Below, in pieces: positions 36,601 to 50,000 of a stretch of DNA of 64,000 nt. A model generated the notes under the pieces. That model did not search any database. It had not been told where the DNA came from and saw nothing but the letters and a program-made list of their open reading frames with translations. The stretch is from Marchantia polymorpha subsp. ruderalis (lineage: Eukaryota > Streptophyta > Marchantiopsida > Marchantiales > Marchantiaceae), in contig AP031354.1 of NCBI GenBank assembly GCA_037833965.1, forward strand, positions 16,160,001-16,224,000. Direction: 5' to 3'. A program made the translations under genes and the position numbers. Positions within the stretch are counted from its first letter, which is position 1; each line of letters opens with the position of its first letter.

Positions 36601-39178
36601 ACACAAAAGTGAAGAAAAATTATTGCTAGCGTTGGGCTAGTTTTTTTGTGCAATTGTGTCCAATTTCAAATCTAATGTAAATTATTTCATTCAATTCTAG
36701 CTCTTATTTATAAATCCACGAAGAATTCTATGTGTTTTATTTAAGTTCTTGAGTGAACCCACGTTTGCATGTCAAGTGCGAACACTGGTTTCCACGCTAT
36801 CGTCTGTTGGCTTAATATAGACATTGTATGTGTCAATATCACAGAACTTTTGGTGTAATTGATGGCTCTAGAACATATATCTATCTGTGCTCTAAACTGA
36901 TTATCTTCTAGATTTTATGTCTGAGTATTATTTGGTGGACTGAAAGAGGATTCGAAGGTATTAGAGAATCATTTACGGTATACTGTATGCTAACTGTAGT
37001 GCACAATCTCCAACTGTTCAGACAAAGCTGTAACAATCAGTCAGTTATTGTCGAAAAAGAATTCAAATAATTACGAATATTAGCTATAGATAGTTTTTGA
37101 ACTTTTTTGATATGTTTCACAGAATGCAGTAGACTTTCTAGACCAGAATAGATTGGTAAAATAGAATATGCAAATGAAGCTATGTACTACAACCGTATCC
37201 ATTCAGCTTGTCATAGTTGGAAATTTCGAAGTAACACGTGGCTTGAAATTCACGAAGACTGCAACTCATCTGTTAAAACTCTTGGCCGTAGTGTCGTGTT
37301 TATACTGAGCGTTCATATCTGATGCCACTAATTGTTTTTGAAAAAACTGAGAGAAAATAATCCATTCGACTCTGCAACTCTTCACTTCTCTTTAGCATGC
37401 AAAAAAATGAAAAGTGGGAAAAAGGTGTATTGGGATTGCGCTCAAAACTGAACTAGAAACACCCTGGTTATAATAGTATACATTTCTGAAAACTCCACTG
37501 CACTGGGAGACCAAAGTTCACCGTCAAGCTATTACATAACTTAAATTATATATTTTCTTAAAAAGAATGCATGGTATTGAAATTTACCTTTTTAAAATTT
37601 GAACTTTAGTATAAAACAAGATGCGGTAATAATTATAGAATTATTGATGTTGTTGTGAAGCACCAATTTTATTTTATTTAAACCTAGAAAGGAATACTCT
37701 TTATACTGTGAATTATCTTATTTATGATAATCTTAGAATATTGTCAATTTGGTATAATTATAATTATGATTTTAATCAGTTGTTAACAAATTTTAGGTTA
37801 TATTTGTTTCTTCTACTTCACAGGGCGAGTACTCGGATGGTATGTTGCTTCTTATGGTTATACATCGGGTCGCAATATCCTGCTGCAAGCTTTTAAGTGT
37901 CGTCGGACCGAACATAGGTGCTCTTCAACAGCGAGAAGGCACGATTCATCCCAAAACGTCATTTACTCCTTTCGTGCTATACGAGTCCTCTGAAAGTTCT
38001 CCCTTGAAGAGAAATGTTCCATTTTCCGGAGAAAAGATTTTTAAGCGTTGCCAGGTTGACGGATCCATATCCTGGAGCTGTCAAGTTAGTCCTCAGGCTC
38101 CTGAGAATCCATTCTCTCTTCTCATCCACTATGTTTTCCAATCTTCTTCTGGTTAGATCTTATAATTGCGTTCCATACTAGACAGCTAGACCAGCTCTCA
38201 GTTTTACACGAAGCTCAATATGAACGCATGTCCTCGTTATTCAAGAGAGTACTCTCCCTGCAGCTCGGTGCTCGAGCGAAAAGCAGCGAATGACTTGAAA
38301 CGGGAGATATTCAGGAACTTATCGCTCTAGACTGAGTTCCTGCTCACCATTCAGCTCTTGGATGTTCAAATCTGGACTTTTCTTACGAACGCTACCTCCC
38401 TTTTCCCTCTCTTTTCCGCATGATCCACTCCTAAGGAGGTCTTTAATCCCAGGGGTATGAGGAATCAAATCTCTGGTATACTATGATGACGAGCTTTGCC
38501 AATTGTCATTTCTGTTACTAATTAGCATAAAGATATGATAGTTCCATATGTATAGAAGGCATTTACTTCGTCCTAGATGTAGCCACGCCTATGATTTCCC
38601 CACAACGAGACCCAAAACCTGGAAATAGTACATACTTCCTTAAACATCACCTTGAGGTATAATGCTTTGCACCGTTGACCACTTAGCGTAAAAAAAGTTG
38701 TCAGCAAGAATTTTTCTGACATAAGATTTTAAGTACATGGATTTCACATTTGGAAAGAAATTTTTGAAAAGAAAGTTTAGATCTCACGAGGTAATTCTTG
38801 CATTCAATACATGTCAATTTCAGATTATGGTACTTGACTATTCTGGTACTGACTTGAGACAGTAAGACCATTATTTTTCTAATAATTCTAAATGTGAGTA
38901 TTTTTGTTTTTACACACTCAATAAAACTCATAATAATAATTTGTGAGATTCTACAATGCAAATTTAGTAAGGCTGAAAAATACATAGCTAACACAGAAAG
39001 AACCTTTTCAGATCTCCTCACATATTTCTTAATGATTTCAAAATTATTAATCATAGAACATAACTTATCAAAAATAAGAGAGATTTTCAAACGATGTTAC
39101 AGTATGATGGCCCAAGAAGAGTATATCCGCAGAAATAGACTTTAACTTTGACTTAAAATAAAAATGAATCCTAGTTAC
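33651..39178. other. Gene-poor intergenic DNA
   Basis: A less AT-rich stretch around 34.6-35.6 kb contains open frames up to 166 codons on the plus strand, but their sequence has no domain character. From 35.6 kb on the DNA is AT-rich with only short frames. I see no RNA gene. Confidence 0.45.
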
Positions 39179-39443
39179 AAAGTCATTCCGTTTCTATGTT
39201 AGAAATTATTATCTCAACTTGAAGACTACACCAGACATTGGGTATCAATGGAGTTGTTAATGTTCTTCTAGATCAAGATATGCCCAATGCATAGGATAAT
39301 TATTGATATTAAAATGACTTCATTATGCATGAACCACGTCTTGATCTAAGAAGAAAGGCATAAGATTTCAGCTCCATTAATACCTATGGATTAAGTCAAC
39401 AAGAAAAATTATATATCTTTAATATAGAAAACGGAACAACTTT
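39179..39443. mobile_element. Fold-back MITE-like element, copy 1
   Basis: It begins aaagtcattccgtttctatg and ends with a degenerate inverted copy of that end (tagaaaacggaacaacttt). Sub-terminal segments with tagatcaaga and tcttgatcta also face each other, so most of the 265 bp can fold back. Same family as 46780-47058. No coding capacity. The target duplication is unclear. Confidence 0.7.
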
Positions 39444-40624
39444 ATCCATAATCTTCAACAATACATTTATCAAATAACTAGCATTCCCTTAAACTAAACA
39501 CTTACAAACAAGAATAAATATTTAGTTAAAACTATTATATTTTGATTGAGTCGAAAAATCATAGATGCTTGAAAATGAGAGATTCCCACCTTTGTGCTTC
39601 TGCTTTATGAAAATCTAAGCGGTAGGTCTGGCCCGAAGTTTTTGATTCATTACTAACATGCAATTTTTTGGTGTTTATTTACTTGCCTCATGAGAGAAGC
39701 CGATTCTCACGATGAAATAGAGACTAGAGTTCCCACTTCTTTCAGTACATTAAAAGCAAAAAAAATTATCTCAACGGTTTTGATCACTAGTCACAAAGAC
39801 AAGAGAAATACCGCTTTGAACATCACATCTCGTAGTTGTAACCTTTTTAACTGAACTCTGCTACTGGCAGCTTTGAACCTCAACACATATTATTTAGGAG
39901 CCCTGCGCAGATGCTAACACATGTCACGAAAAGGAAAAATTTGGATCTTTCTGCACAAAAATCTGATCATTTTAATTATAGCATCGACAGTGTCCAAGGA
40001 TGATCAACTCATTTCCTTGTTTATCTACATTTTAGTGAATGATCCATTTTTGACAAACCTGTAATTTACCAGATGAGGAAAGAAATTGTAGAGGTTCTCT
40101 CTCTCTTGAAACCCTGAATATGATCAAACGTGGAATTTTTTTGTTCCCACGTTTTTTAAGTGAACGCGCATCTGTTAATATGAGAAGATCAAGAGGAAGA
40201 CTAAAAGTGAGGATTGCATCTTAGTTCACTACGGTTCAGCAAAATAAAAATAACTTCTGTTCTCACTTCAATTAACAACTCCTGGGTAAGGCAAGTAACC
40301 ATTCCGGGCAACTGACGGCAATGGAAGGACTTTTTTTCGGATCTGAAAAAAATGTTCTCGAATCTGGTTTTATTGATGTAATGACAGCAATTCCTGTGTA
40401 TAGTAAATCACTTTCTAACAAATTCTTATAAGTAGTTCAGACTATAACTGTTATTAGCCTTAAGTGGAACAACAGCACCTATCTAAGATTCTGGTCCGTC
40501 TTGAACATCTATCAAATCTCTTTTGGGATTACCATTCAAATCTATAATTTAAAAATATAGACACATAATCTGACTTGGTTCATACTCCAGAATGCATCTG
40601 GATTGAATGCTTATTCTGTATCTA
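39444..40624. other. AT-rich intergenic DNA
   Basis: I see no supported gene, RNA or repeat between the MITE-like element and the open frame starting near 40.6 kb. Confidence 0.5.
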
Positions 40625-42190
40625 CTAGGTGGGAGGGTGGGAGCTGTTAGATGTCCTGAAAGACTTAGATCTAGCTAGGCTTGAAGAGACAAAATCATCA
40701 AGAGGAATGAAAGCAATAGAAGAAAGGCTATGCATAGAAGCCACACTGGTGATTGCCGGATTCTCTTGGTTATCACAGTTCTCAACCATCAAACTGGAAT
40801 AATCTCTCGGTTCCTTGTATCGCTTATCAGTACTGTAGTATCTTATTACATTCAAAGTAAGGCAGAAGTTGCTCCGGGAAACACTTGACATCGGCTTTGA
40901 GCTTACTGTGATATTTATTTCAATAGTCGTTATTGTCGCTATGGTCATCGTGGCTACTGCTGCGTTAAACACCAAGTTAGATTTCAAAATCATGACCCTG
41001 ATTTACTTCGTCAAAGGCCATCCCAGCCCAGGGTAGAAGACAATTACCCTTAGCGAATGCAAGTTGCTACTGATTCACGAAACGGATTTGACATCCCAAC
41101 AGGTATGCAAGATTTACAATGAATTTCAGACAATCAACTATGGACAAACTATAAAGACAACGAAGCCATGACCTGATATCCTCACCTGCATGGATAGACA
41201 GACTCCGCAGTACATCTTGCTTCAAGCTCGAGGTAAGCTTTCAAGCTCTCTTCCCCGGTTGGAAGCCGGTTGGAAGCCGAGGTATGGTTTAATGAGCCGA
41301 GCTCTTCCTTCTCTTTTATACTCAGAACAACTTGCACAGTACACAACGATCGAAAATGACTCCATGTAAACCTTGACACGTAATTTCTTTAATTAGAACT
41401 CTTACCTGCCCCTCAGAGTTGGCTGGCTCTGCCGAGACGCTGGACTTATATCCTGGTCTTTTGAAGCACTTCGTCCAAATCAGCCGTCTTTGATGTCCAA
41501 TAATATCCTCAAAATGAATCACAGCATTGTTTTTTAAAGAGAAATATTCGTACGCAGTCTCTGGATGATTAATGTATGAACTAATCTTCATCAAACTTTG
41601 CAGGTCTATTACCGAAAGGTCTGAGAGAGAACATAGGTGCCTGGACCGTCTGATGGTCAAACCGCATGCGGAATAGGCTATAGATGTCTTCAAGTCTTTG
41701 CTTGCACTTGATTTATGAAAGTTGTTGGTCAATTCATATCAAATTGAGACTCAAGGTGGCAATGGCATAGAGGTGTCCTAGGAGTTCTGGAACTATATTA
41801 ACAGAAGCTAATAGATTAAGGAAAACAAAAACAATCTCCATGTCGGCATAAGACTGAATGGTACCATTTTGTAGACGGTGATTCAGCATTTTAGAAGACG
41901 ACAAATTTACTGCCAAGCAGGAAATCAAGAATTTTCCGAGAGTTATATTAGGACATTATGACGACATTTACATTGTGGGGCGTGATCTTTAAGCTCATCA
42001 AATCTGAAACGCTGGAGATGGAAGCTGTCAAGATGGCAAGACGAGTACGTATGATATGGGTGTGCAAGAGAAACACAATGGTTAAGGCTAACAATGAAAA
42101 AAATTCATTCAGTACGACGGCTAACTCCACAATGTAGGCAGCCTGTGATCCTGGTGAAGGAATTTTCTTTAGATTATGATTTCATAGCCA
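40625..42190 (-). other. Possible fragmented gene encoding a membrane protein, unidentified
   Basis: A chain of minus-strand frames looks protein-like. At 42.19-41.95 kb one contains a hydrophobic segment, FFSLLALTIVFLLHTHIIRT. At 41.93-41.73 kb a frame contains YADMEIVFVFLNLLASVNIV. Further frames lie at 41732-41322 and 40993-40625. The gaps could be introns, but I could not prove any junction, and I do not recognise the family. It could also be a decayed gene. Confidence 0.25.
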
Positions 42191-45100
42191 TCGAACAGAG
42201 ATATCTAAAGTATCTCTACATTTAGCGTGAAATCCTGGAATCATTATCTCATTCCTAGTTTTCTATTGTGTCAAGGAAAAATCAACATCTTCACTGCGAA
42301 GGAATCAGATCCTAGCCGCTACATGATAATGAACTGTCACGTCGAGCACTAGAACCGCAGCAACCGTTATGAGCACTTCAATCTAGTGAAAGAGCGAAAT
42401 CTTACACTAGATCTGTTGAATTGCGTGAAATAATCTCTAAATAGCGCGTCCAAGGTAACATCATTTTAACATCATCACCGGCATTACGACAATTAGCTGA
42501 TATTGACAGCATGAGTTCGCTCCGCTGCTCCGGTTGGTTGCTGTCAGGTGCCGAAATGAGACTCAAGGGTCACTAGTGCAGGCAGCTGACCTGATCTGAT
42601 CCAGTATATCATACGCAAGCTAGGGTGTACTCTCCTCTTGAAAAGTGTTTGGAGGTCAGCCTGCGGCACATAATTTTGTCTGACTGCACAGAAAAAGAGA
42701 ATTCAGAGGCGGACGACTAGGAGGTCCATACGCTCTGGAACTCTGGATGGACTAAGAGTACAGGTCAATCAATCTTTACCCTGTTGGCGATCAGACGGAC
42801 CTGTGCATCTCCAACGATGACCGTATTAGGCGCTAGGGATATTTGCAGTTATTACTAGACGGGTTTTTCCAAGACGAGTACATAGACGACAAGGTTGGTC
42901 CCTTTAGTAGGTTCCTACTGAGAACAATCTCCCGTCGATTCTCATGCATGTGCTTATGGAAGTAGTGGACATAGTCCTGGAATCGAATGAATTATGGAGG
43001 ACTTGTGGCATAAAAACTCCTACTAATACGAATCGGCTTCGCAGCAATTGCTCGATATCTCAGAACTTTAGTCAAGTCCTCGCAAGCAAAAATGACTTAG
43101 ATCACTAATAAGAACTGTGCAGTGGCCAGTTCCGGGCGTCAGATCAGATTTTGCAAGACTTGTATGAACTCTAACTCTTACTGGCTTGGAAGCTAATGAC
43201 TCATAAGTCTGTCATTAATTCAAAATCACAATTCTGCATCATTAATGGTCACCCAATTGACTTAGAACACTAACTCCACAAGAACTGTGAAATTTCTTCC
43301 TGCTGGAGACTCTATAACAGACACAGTAGAACGTAAAGATTACATTTCGAAAGTGGATATGAACTCAAGTGCTCCCTGTCTTTCTGCAATCATTCTTATC
43401 AATTCGACATGTATTCAAATAAAGTTTAAAAACAGATATAGGCAACGACATGCTCTTCTGCGAATTTCCACATTTTTATCTCGCAATAATAGTTATGAAG
43501 ACTCGAATTTACGGATCCGGACTCGCGGTATGAATTGCTGACAGGTATTGAATTTACTCGTAAATGTATTTAGTTCTATCCTGTTCTCAGCAAGATCCTT
43601 GGCACTCATACCTGTAAAAGTACTGCGGGCTTAAGGAAAATATGATATATATTTGGATCTTCCTTATTGCACAATCGACAAAATTTGTAAACTTCTGAAG
43701 GTTAACTTCTGTACATTGGTTTAGATCTCTAGATAAATTTCCATGATGTGATCTTTGCTGCACCGGTATACACTAAAATTGGTAGATCAATAAATATGTT
43801 CATTATATTTATATTTATTTAGTTATTTCTTTATTTATTCGATAGTGTTTATGTATATATTTTTAATGAATATTTGAATTTACGTATGTTATTTAATTTT
43901 ATCATAATTAATATACATTTATAAAAAATCATTCAAGATTTTTTAATTAATATTATTTTAGATTCATTTAGATTATTAATCGAGTCTCCTGAACATGGCC
44001 GCCTTTTATTACACAATTTCCCTTTCATCTCGGTCTAGGGAGTACGCTCAGCGGTGGAGTCCTGGCAGGAGTCGTAGAACTACATGTACTGACTTTTTGC
44101 TCTCAATACGATAGATTTAACTTGAAAGTAACTTCGTCCAGTGACAATTGCTGCAACTATTTGATCCATCACACACAAGTGACACCTTACAAATATCAAG
44201 CTCGTTATTAATACTGATGCTCTAGTCCACAGTGGGTAGGTTAAATTGGGAAGCTCAAGAACTAGAAAAGAGCAATAGATCAAATCTACATTCGGAGAGT
44301 CTGGTAACAGAAGAACATTGTATGTTTTCTGGCCATTTCCATAGTTGAATTAGAGTACATTCTGGATTTGTTCAAATCGTATTCTGAGTTTGTTCGAACC
44401 GCTTTATGGGTGAGAAAAATCAATATTGTATTAGAGCACGAGAGTGTTCAGACTCTTCGGTCCTCACAAGTTGTTGGCTTCAGAATCGTCCCATTGACCT
44501 GTTGTTTTCTGGTGGGTTTTAGACTCATTCATTCAATATTTTCAGTGCATACAGATTAGTGCCGGACAGCAGCCGGAGTCTTGGATTCCCGCTTACGACT
44601 GCAGTATGAAGTTCTTTGAGTTGAGTCCACAGGACGATAAATGTCTTAGAGCAAATTCTGCTTACAAAAACCAAGCCGAGAATGCCGGGCAACTATCTCG
44701 TTGAAGTTCAAATATCCAGGAATCTACTCAAAAAACATATTTATATACTTTATTCCGCACGAACCGCGTAGAGCGTCAGCTTTTTAGGGGGCGCATGAGA
44801 AACGAAAATCAATTTAGTCAAGTCTTTCGGCACTTTACATCAAGCTGTCCGATATCAGCATTGATCCGATTTGTCTTGCAAGTTCACTCGTATACATCTC
44901 CTTGATCACTAAAGCATCAATGAACTGAACTTCTGCACTTACTGACCCTGATCTTCATCTGGTCTATCCACATGCGTTGCTGCAATCTTGGCTGATAGTA
45001 GTGTTATAGATCGTCACCACACAAGGAACAGTGGTCTACAATACTCAACATTTACTTATTGCTCTTGATTTACATAACATCTTAGCATCTAGGTGCTGCT

Positions 45101-45192
45101 CTTCATGAAAAGAAAGCTGGGGCAGTTCGTTTTCTTCATATGAAAAATAGAGTCAGAAAGTTGAAGAAAAAGGCCACTGCCGAAAAAGTGTC
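42191..45192. other. Intergenic DNA without an identifiable gene
   Basis: Moderate to high AT with an extreme AT stretch near 43.78-43.98 kb. No frame shows family motifs. Confidence 0.5.
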
Positions 45193-45389
45193 ATTATAAT
45201 CAGGGGCGGAGGTTAAGGCGGGGAGGGGCGGGGGGGCACGCCCCCCCTAAGCCCAGGAAGTGTCTACAGATGGTGAGGTACAGACTGTTGAAAACGCGAT
45301 TGAGAAAAAAATTTCGCCTGCGGCGCTACAGATATACCTGGCGGGGAGCCCCCCGCCAGAAAATTCCTGGCTCCACCCCTGATTATAAT
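45193..45389. mobile_element. Non-autonomous hAT-type element with perfect 8-bp target duplications
   Basis: The 181-bp element 45201-45381 begins caggggcggag and ends ctccacccctg, inverted ends matching at 10 of 11 positions. It is flanked on both sides by the same 8 bases, attataat (45193-45200 and 45382-45389). CAGGG-type ends with 8-bp target duplications are the hallmark of hAT transposons. It is GC-rich, with runs of G and C, in AT-rich surroundings and has no transposase. Intact duplications suggest a fairly recent insertion. Confidence 0.92.
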
Positions 45390-46314
45390 AGCTGAAGAAA
45401 ACTCTAGAGAAACAGCCTGCGCGTACCAGGTCCGATTCCTAAAAGGAGGAAACTTTAGTATCGCCTGGGGGCAGTTAAGAGGGTTTGTTATTATCACACA
45501 GCGGAGTAGCACTCCCACGTGCAAACTCCGGGTCTGAGTTCCTCAGACTATAAAAGAAGCCAACTGTTGGTCATTATTTCACAACTTCACTCCTAGCCCA
45601 TGTCGTCGAAGTTCTAAGAGCTCATGATCAGAGCGAAGAAGTGTATGTGCTCTTAGCAATGCACTTGATGTCAGGTCTGCTTAGTTCAGCAAGAATGAGT
45701 ATGGCAAACCTCCTGATCTCTGGTGATCAACTCTCAGAAAAGTTATCATCTATGCTCTAAGGGACATATACATACAACCGTCGTGAAGAAGAGAATCTTG
45801 ACGGCTTTTATCTTTGCTTTTGACGTCTTATGCATGGGATATACTTCTGTGCACGTAACATGTTTCTGAACTTACCCAACATATGCATGTTGTAACTGTA
45901 GAAAGAGGTTATGGCAGAGGTCAGTTTGAAATTCCTGACACAAGTCTTCCTTCGCTAAGGGTTTTTTATATAGTATAGCTTGAATCAACTTCTAGACTCA
46001 TTACACATCAGTTGTAGAATCAATATTGGTGTACTTTTCAAATGCTTTATGCAGGAATCGCAGACTTGTTTGGTGCAGTTTCCGTCATATTTTTTGCAGG
46101 TTCATATGAGCTTCTTGAGAAACCGACCATTGAGTAAGAATGGCTGCAGTGCAGCAACGCATCAGATCCCTACTACTAATTCAAGTTCTAGGATCTGAAG
46201 AGATCGTAAGTTACGGGCTTGAGATCTGCCGTGGCGCCGCAATGATGCTAGCATATATCGCCACTCTGATGCTCCTGTGTCTTCACAAGATTATATATCC
46301 ATGGGTGCCTAAAA
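45390..46314. other. Intergenic DNA
   Basis: Short frames only (for example 45980-46198 and 46140-46349 on the plus strand), none recognisable. Confidence 0.45.
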
Positions 46315-46360
46315 CATTTGATGAGTTAATTGGATTGCTATCCAATTAACTCATCAAATG
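46315..46360. repeat. Perfect 20-bp inverted repeat with 6-base loop
   Basis: Arms 46315-46334 (catttgatgagttaattgga) and 46341-46360 are exact reverse complements around ttgcta. A perfect arm pair in old noncoding DNA is unexpected without recent formation or constraint. It could be a recent palindrome, a stripped foldback element or a small-RNA precursor; no gene context favours one. Confidence 0.9.
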
Positions 46361-46779
46361 AACTTGCGACGGAACCTCATACTAACTTTGTACAGCGCCT
46401 ATGTAACATTAATTGTGAAGTAAGACTGAGGTAGAGGACTAAATGGTAGTTTATAAATTCCAGCAATATCTCAATTTTGATATGCTTTGAAATTTATTTT
46501 TTTTGGCTTTATTCAGTATTCCATTTGGTTAGTAGATTAGAACTTCTATCTATTATTTTGACTATAAAGGAAAAAAAGTTAAAAGTTGTCACTAGGTTCT
46601 CATGTATTGTGGTTAGATGATTTTCTTGATAACTAATTTGTTTTAATTACATTTTCAGATTATATTCTTAGAAAATGAAGAATTGAAAACTGATTATTTT
46701 ATTGATTGGACTTTCGAAAGTTTTTGTACAAAATATTTATCTGATTAAAAGTTGAAAATTTAATTATTAATTTTATGTG

Positions 46780-47058
46780 AAGTCATTCCGTTCTCTATGT
46801 TACAGACACTTATTTTTATTTAAAAAATTTGTATATTTCAATTCATAGAGTCAAAATAGATTGGGTTGAATATTCCCAAATACATTTCTAGATCAAAAAT
46901 TGATTCATGTATAATAATCTAGTGTTTTATTGAGTTTAAACTACCATATACATGAAGCATTTTTTGATCTAGACGTAATTTTGACACTATGAATAATAGA
47001 TGTGCATATTTTTTTAAAAAAAATATTTATCCATAACATAGAAACGGAATGACTTTGA
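46780..47058. mobile_element. Fold-back MITE-like element, copy 2
   Basis: The ends aagtcattccgttctctatg and, inverted, aaagtcattccgtttctatg match closely, about 278 bp apart. Inner segments with ctagatcaaa and tttgatctag also pair. Same terminal sequence and architecture as 39179-39443. No coding sequence. I could not settle the target duplication. Confidence 0.8.
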
Positions 47059-50000
47059 TATTTATAAAAATGAAAAAATATATACATGTGTCTATAATAA
47101 TTAAAAATCAGGGTCTTCTGAATTTCCGAACTCTTCCCAATTCTTAAAATGTTATTTTTATTGTAACCATATGTGACCTAACCCATGCCAAATTTGAAAA
47201 CTTGAGGCTAACTGCGTTGCCAAGTGATGATTCTCTTGTGGAACTCAGGGGTGTCACTTGATCTGAACTTGAAGTGGTAGAGTACCCCGAGGAGAGTACA
47301 AGGTGTGACCTTGGTGTGAACAAATTCTCAAGGCACGAGATGTTTGGGGATTTCTCTTTCGGGACGAATTCATCGAAGGAGAAAGTGCTTAGCTGCTCGT
47401 CCTTGCTCAGCAGACTTGCCGGTGAGACCTTAAGCACGCTGGTCTGCGCTTGCTGTACCGAGTGAAGCCAGATCTAGATAGAGCTCAAGCTAGAGCTAGC
47501 CGAGAAAATTTGGAAGCACAAGTATCTCTGTGAGTCATCCTCTTTTGTGAGTTGTAGATTATTATCAAGCTACAGACGCATTTCGATGGTTTAGCTCTAG
47601 TGTAGAGCGGAGATGCATGGGTGCGCTTTGATACTGCGAGCGCTGCATGCAGTATTCTTGGACAATTTCATTTGCTATGGAAGAGAGCACAAGTTGAGAT
47701 CACGAGTTTGCTTTGCTTTTATGACAGCAGTTGTATATAAAGAGAAAATTTCTCCCACTCCAACCGCCAGTTACTTTTGACATGACCGGTGGGTCTTCTG
47801 CTTATATCATTTCCACTCGTTTGAATAAGTTCTGAATAAGGATATCAGTTATAATGTATTTTGGAGAAGCGAATAATTCAGCCAAGTAATTATTAAGCGA
47901 CAATTACTAGGCTGTCAAATAATGTGACTCATTCATTCTCCGGCTTCAAACTCCCACTACTTGCGGATTGATAGATGACGTACCGCTTGCTAATCGATTG
48001 ACATTCATGAGTTCCGAAAAAATCAACTCCGACATCAAGAACTTAGTCTCGGATTGAAAGCCCATATAGTCTGAAGTTAGGAGTTGCTCCGCTTCCGCAG
48101 TCATCTCAAGCAATACTTTATTTAGAAAGAAGCTCTCCTGCTTCTCTTTCAGAGTTACGTACGAAATTTAAGCAAGATTTGCACTAGAATGCCTTTTGAT
48201 CTATCAAGGGATACTTCCTTGAGTCCTGTTCAGAAGCCTTGATTCAGGTTACAGTCCAGCATTCAATGCTTTCAGGTACAGTCAAAACTTCATGATTTTA
48301 CAGCAACAAAGGGAACGACTGCGCTCAGAATTGGAGCCGGTATGGAATACTATATAGACCATATGAGTATCAGTTTGAATCGTTTGGTGCCGTTATCACA
48401 GCATATGACCTCGTTTTGCTCTCCAAAAGAGGGAGTTGCAAATGTGACAATTTGGCTACTTTATTTTGGCAATGAACATGTCCGGTCATTTGCTCGAATC
48501 AGGTGCTTCTGTTGTAACTGGTGACTCAAGATTTCGCCCTGTATACACCATAAACTATACAATACATATGTATAACAAAACTATACTATACAAGATTTGC
48601 CCTGTATACACCAAATTTTTTAAAAGAGAAAGTAATTGTGGGTATATGATATTTGATCAGCAAGTAGATCTGTAGTATGGGACTTAACTTTCTCTTTGGT
48701 ATAATACTCCGTGCAGATGGCAAAAATTTCTTAGGCAGTTCGATGCGTTGGATGCACAAAGACGAACTGTTGATCGAATCCCAGCCGACTCTCTCTCTCT
48801 CTTCTAACAGGATGTTGGATTGTGTCATCCGTCAAGACACATATTAAGCCAACACGTCGATAAATTTAGTCCACGTTCCATCACTCCAAGTATCCCATTG
48901 TGATGCCCATGACTAATACAGAAGCACACAATGATGGTAAGTCAACTCGACGTCAAGGGGGCACGTCCGATGCATACAGTACTTTCACCTTACATCTGTT
49001 TGAAGGAGATGGAACATTTATATCTCTTGTAAAAGTCTGATTCTTATGCAGCCCGTTTAGTCCCATAACATCTTGAGAGTTTCATTGATTCCAACTTGAT
49101 TCACGCATCCTGTACGTAAAATTTTGACCATCACAATATATTGCATAAATTGACCCTGTATGCAATATCTACATATCAAAATATTTTGACCATGCAATAT
49201 ATCTCTTCGATCCGACTGTCGAGCGAAAGTCCCTGCAGGAAGTTTTCACAACAGAAGAAAGTATATTTCTTTTGGTGTCTTTCTGCATGACATAAGAGAA
49301 TTATAGTTTACCTACTTTCTCCATAGTTCTCATCCGAGGCTAACTTATGGCCGTGGAATACCATCCAGTAGTGATCATTATTACTTTTCGTAAAATCTGC
49401 AATCAAGTGATTGTGCTGATGATTCATGTAAGGAGGCTGAATTTCGTTAACTTTGTGAACCTTCTCACGATATCTCCTGCCACCGCGAATTTCAAGTTGC
49501 CTGTCGAGTCGAGTTTAGAAACTTCTGCCATTAATATCACGAGGGGTGATAGCGCACGCCAGAAATCCATGTCTGGTGTCAAATATACAGATTCAGTGGA
49601 GGAGCACGTGATGACATAGTAGTTGTCCAACGTGCAAGTTACATCGTCTGTGCACACACGGCTGCTTTCAATTCAGCCATAGTTACGACTTCGCGTTAAC
49701 CATTAAAGAATTGGTAGAGGCTGCAGTCACTACCAGCTGAGTCACAAAACCAATTTGTGTATGTTATTAAGGAGAACCCATGGTCTAGACGATAACGATA
49801 TGCAATGGAAGGCGTGGTCCCAAAGCGAGGCAACCTCGGCAGCAAACGCAGGAACCTCCAGGCTTCATTGTCATGTCCCCCTTTCTGTAATCAGGCGTCT
49901 TGGATGTCTTGGATGTTACGGCGACAATGGACTCACTGTCATCTTTCAAGAAATAGGTTCTTTGGAAAAACTCTCATCCTCCTTCGCTTTTCCAGTTATC

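Noticed and set aside
38701..39145. Open frames on both strands (129 and 83 codons)
   Set aside because: AT-rich, Lys/Ile-biased translations on both strands; typical of chance frames.
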